Assembly (NCBI GenBank): GCA_029783825.1
Contig: JAREIK010002618.1
Location: forward strand, 571,171-635,170
From: Sapria himalayana
Lineage: Eukaryota; Streptophyta; Magnoliopsida; Malpighiales; Rafflesiaceae
Length of the DNA: 64,000 nt
Direction: 5' to 3'
In this document: piece by piece, positions 61,150-64,000 of the stretch
Layout: every line of letters begins with the position of its first letter
Numbering within the stretch: the stretch's first letter is position 1
Program-made: the position numbers and the translations under genes
The notes under the pieces: model-generated
Database searches by the model: none
The model's input: only the letters and a program-made list of their open reading frames with translations
Told to the model about the DNA's origin: nothing

Positions 61150-62095
61150 CATTTAAATGTGGTGCATTAAACAATAAATTTAGAAAACATATGCCAAAGA
61201 TTCCTATGGTGAGGACCAAATACCGGGAGATACAAACCCAAGGCCTCTTGAAAAAAAACTTACATGCCCATATCTTGTGGTGGGATAGGAATCTTTAATA
61301 TTTTTAATTGGGACAAGGCTTTTTTATCAAAACCATTTGGAGAATCAATAGAAAAGAGGATTCACTTTGAATAAAGTGAATTCATCATTTCTACCTTAAT
61401 TTCCAAAACATTTAGGACTACAAGATATCTAAGGTAGATTTGCCCTTTTTGAAATCCTAAATTTTAGTTAGAGATATTTTGATTAATAAAACATATACCA
61501 AAAAGCAAACCAATGAAATGATGAAAAATTGGGGTGAAAATGGAAAAATTATTTCAAATTTTTACAATTACCTAATTAGAAACACCATAAACAAAAAGAT
61601 TTAGATAAATATTATTTGGATGAAATATCATGTGCCTAAACATATCATAAATCTATGGATTGCTAGAAGCATGAAGTTGACAACCAAAGACGAGTTATTC
61701 TCAACACCCATAAATGTGAACAATGAATTCTGCACATGTACATAATCTATAAAACACATTTATTTTAAATGTTATTATTCTAAGAAAGCGTGGCAGGAAG
61801 ATCAGGATATGAAGTTTAGAAGATATGGACTCCATCCCATTGGTGTTCAATGAAATGAAGAAATAGTATGCATAAAATACACCTAAGAACTACATTAAGA
61901 AAGCAACATTTGCAGCATTGGTATAACATATTTTGAGAGAAATAAACACAAAACTTTTAAAAAGGAAAGCTCAAGATGCAGAATTGCTAATTAGGAAAAT
62001 TAAAACTACTATTTATATTATTTTCAGCAAAGAATGTAATAGTTTGAAGCTCCATTAGGTTGTACAAAATTTTGTAGTAATAAATTTTATTACTT
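61150..62095 (+). pseudogene. LINE ORF2 C-terminal remnant (RT tail and zf-RVT)
   Basis: The plus strand reads GGIGIFNIFNWDKAFLSKPF (61,280-61,340; the GGLGI...WNKALL.K region after the RT), then WMKYHVPKHIINLWIARSMK with LTTKDELFSTP (61,615-61,710) and KHIYFKCYYSKKAWQED (61,750-61,800), the zinc-binding HLFF.C.FS..W module. RKAQDAELLIRKIKTTI follows near 61,960-62,010. It keeps more upstream sequence than the 33.4-kb LINE remnant and is on the opposite strand. Endonuclease and RT core are missing. Confidence 0.88.
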
Positions 62096-62099
62096 ATAA

Positions 62100-63535
62100 A
62101 AAATATATATTTTTTAAAGAGAGAATTATATTTTGGTGTACTATTCATAAAAAAATTTAAAAAAAATGAACCTAAATTTTAATATTAAAAAAAAGTGCAT
62201 CAAACTCATAAGTAATTAATTTTTTATGTACTGATTTATATTAATAAAAAATTATGCTTACTTTTAAACAAAGGAACCTAACTTCAAACTGTCCATTCAT
62301 AAAACTTTAAACTCCCATCATCTTCTTCACATCTTCTTCACATCATCCAGCAGCAATGTATGTATACAATTTGCTCATTCAAAATGATATGCTAGGAGTG
62401 GCTCTACACAACCATGATCTTTGGAGCTCATAATAAGCTCTTTGAGTTCTTAACGAGGTCATTTAGCTCGTCATGAGCTCCATGAAGTCTCAGAGGTCAT
62501 TAAGAGCTGGCAGGAGCTCGTCACGAGCTGAACAAGTTTGCTGGAGCTCGTGCAAAGCTTCTAGGAGCTCATGGAGCTCTCAACAAGCTCATTAGAGCTC
62601 CTGTCAGCTCTCAACAAGCTCATTATGGGCTAAACGACCTCTTTATGAGATTGATGAGCTCCAGCTAGCTTAAAGAGCTCTAGCTAGCTTGATGAGCCTG
62701 AGGAACTTTTGGTTACGTGGAGTTTTAATGAGCTCGATGATCTCGTAAAGTGCTTCCAAAAGCTCTCAACGAGCTTCCGACATCTCTCAACAAGCTCCTT
62801 ATGAGCTAAATGATCTCCTTATGTGCTTGATGAGCTCCAACTAGCTTGATGAGCTCTAGGAGCTTGTAGTTACGTGGAGTTCTAGCAAGCTCAATGAGCT
62901 CCAACAATCTTAATGAGCTCCAGCTAGCTCAATGATCTATATGTCACGGACTTAATGTATGAGCATCCATGACTATAGATGAAGATTTTATTGAAGATCA
63001 AGTATGGTGACATGTTTGAGCTAAAATATCTGATATTACTCCAAAAGGTGGGCGCAAGTAGATTGAAGGTGATGCTTCCATGAAGTTTAGATGTGCTTAC
63101 CCGATTAAGTTTGGGAAGCTTGTTGCTAGTCCGAGACTTAACTATGAAGAAGGATGTTGGCTTACCCAGCACAAATTGGTCAGGAGTTACAGCCACTCTT
63201 CAGATGAGTCCGAGGTAGAGCAAAACCAATCAACATAATGGTATAAAATGTGGTTCGGTAGGTTGGATCTCATGAAAGTGGATATATGAGACCGCTGCAT
63301 AGGTCACACCACTGGGTGGACTAAATAAGCCCATAACATGTAGGAGCATATGGTTATGTGGAGTTCCAGCGAGCTCGATGTGTTCGTGTAGTCACTCTTA
63401 GACACAACACATTAGAAGTTGAGTTTTGTGCACTATTTTTTAAATATTAAAATTTAGGTTTTTTTTTATTTTTTTATGAAAGGTACGCCAAAAGATAATT
63501 CTCACTTTTAAAATTATAAAAAAAAGTGTTTTTTT
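62100..63535. mobile_element. Inverted-repeat element (~1.4 kb) carrying a GAGCTC array
   Basis: 62,110-62,205 and 63,425-63,520 are inverted copies: in the same sense both read GAGAATTATNTTTTGG, GTAC, TTCATAAAAAAAT, ACCTAAATTTTAATATT and AGTGCA, about 75-80% alike by eye. Long terminal repeats of this kind suit a Mutator-like or other non-autonomous DNA element. Target duplications could not be fixed because the flanks are A/T runs. The interior holds the GAGCTC array and a moderately GC stretch at 62,930-63,400 with no recognised protein. Confidence 0.65.
62427..62945. repeat. GAGCTC-rich degenerate tandem array
   Basis: Words GAGCTC, AGCTCC and AGCTAG occur every 10 to 20 bases. A longer phrase (GTTACGTGGAGTT, then GAGCTC..ATGATCTC, then CTCAACAAGCTC) returns after roughly 157 bp (62,711 and 62,868), and a single unit recurs at 63,352. 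All frames contain stops. Confidence 0.8.
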
Positions 63536-63539
63536 TGAA

Positions 63540-64000
63540 AAAAAAATATGAGATTTGCATGACTATGCAACGAAAGGGGGAATAGACCCCTTCTTTTTTT
63601 GAAAAATGGAACATATTTTTCAAAAACAAGTTGTTCATTTTGTGCAAATTATTAGCCATGATTTTGGGGTTCGCAGCATTGGCATGGCTATTATGCCTTG
63701 GCGTCCATGTCTTCCAGGCATGTCTCGTAGGTTTGGTTTCCATGACCGTAACCACTATCACAACCATAACCGTGGTTGGTTTGGTAGCACACATAACATA
63801 ACATGCCTACCATGGGGCATGACATGGTGGGGTGGAGAGTGACAATTAAATGGAGTTACTATTACTAGATGTATGGTTTTAGTCATCTAAAAAAGGGGAG
63901 CTTTCCCCCTTGCCCATATTCTCTAAGGTTTTTTAAACATTAATAAAAAATTTTCTCGAAAACTTTCTGTAATATTTTTGATGGGATGGATTTTTTTAAA
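63540..64000. other. Unassigned, with a 78-codon open frame
   Basis: 63,606-63,842 (+) is open for 78 codons and less AT-rich than average, with a histidine/asparagine-rich stretch (DRNHYHNHNRGW). No family is recognised and an overlapping minus frame is open too, so I do not call a gene. The phrases CATGACCGTAACCACTATCA and GGGGCATGACATGG recall the GTCATGAC-type repeats. Confidence 0.3.

Noticed and set aside
63606..63842. 78-codon plus-strand frame with His/Asn-rich stretch as a small gene
   Set aside because: A minus frame is open over the same bases, no start context or family support exists, and the sequence overlaps repeat-like phrases.
1..64000. tRNA, rRNA, organelle-derived or host protein-coding genes
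   Set aside because: No cloverleaf-like sequence, rRNA motif, or non-transposon protein domain was recognised on either strand; very short or highly spliced genes cannot be excluded by eye.
1..64000. A new defence, biosynthetic or regulatory gene system
   Set aside because: All coding traces are broken retroelement or transposase domains; there is no set of intact adjacent genes to form a system. Novelty, if any, lies in the repeat families U/L and the inverted-repeat element at 62.1-63.5 kb.

Overview
The window looks like nuclear DNA from a flowering plant, made of decayed transposable elements, with no host gene I can support. It is strongly AT-rich. It carries remnants of Ty1/copia and Ty3/gypsy LTR retrotransposons, LINEs, a CACTA transposon and GC-rich hAT-type miniature elements, plus many AC/GT/AT microsatellites. 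No frame longer than about 130 codons is open, and the longest is a microsatellite artefact. Every recognisable protein stretch is a retroelement or transposase domain broken by stops and frameshifts. The species cannot be read from this; a monocot is a weak guess from the style of the GC-rich miniature elements.

Layout. 1-3,965 (-): degenerate Tnt1-type copia gag-pol, with its polypurine tract and 3' LTR edge at the very start of the window. 4-8 kb: AT-rich DNA with no genes. 8.2-14.7 kb: two direct copies of a dispersed repeat (here called L+U), each broken by a GC-rich hAT-type element. 16.2-18.3 kb (-): second copia. 18.8-19.2 kb: degenerate ~19-bp minisatellite. 19.6-23.77 kb (+): Ty3/gypsy with primer binding site, gag, protease, reverse transcriptase (RT), RNase H and integrase, but with the RT active-site stretch deleted. 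24-34 kb: AT-rich DNA with repeat fragments, a third hAT-type element with a near-perfect 8-bp target duplication, a pair of inverted palindromic motifs, a SINE candidate, microsatellites and a LINE 3' domain. 34.3-36.5 kb: copia fragment duplicated in tandem (~0.97-kb unit) with a (GGGT)n G-quadruplex tract in one copy only. 37.15-48.3 kb: two inverted ~4-kb L+U-copia copies around a third copia fragment. One copy carries a fourth hAT-type element with a perfect 8-bp target duplication, and the other copy preserves the empty site. 51.5-53.3 kb: CACTA end and TNP2/DUF4216-like remnant. 54.9-57.3 kb (-): copia. 59.9-61.0 kb (+): copia. 61.15-62.1 kb (+): LINE. 62.1-63.5 kb: element with ~100-bp terminal inverted repeats enclosing a GAGCTC-rich array.

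The genes do not work together as a system; the biology here is insertion, nesting, duplication and decay. The most informative points are the filled/empty site pair at 47.4/37.5 kb, a poly(A)-only retroposition scar with a perfect 17-bp duplication at 41.4 kb, a perfected palindrome at 39.0 kb that paralogous copies lack, the 62.1-63.5 kb inverted-repeat element, and a multi-copy family sharing a ~35-bp core. All domain calls are by-eye translation and motif recognition; no search was run.
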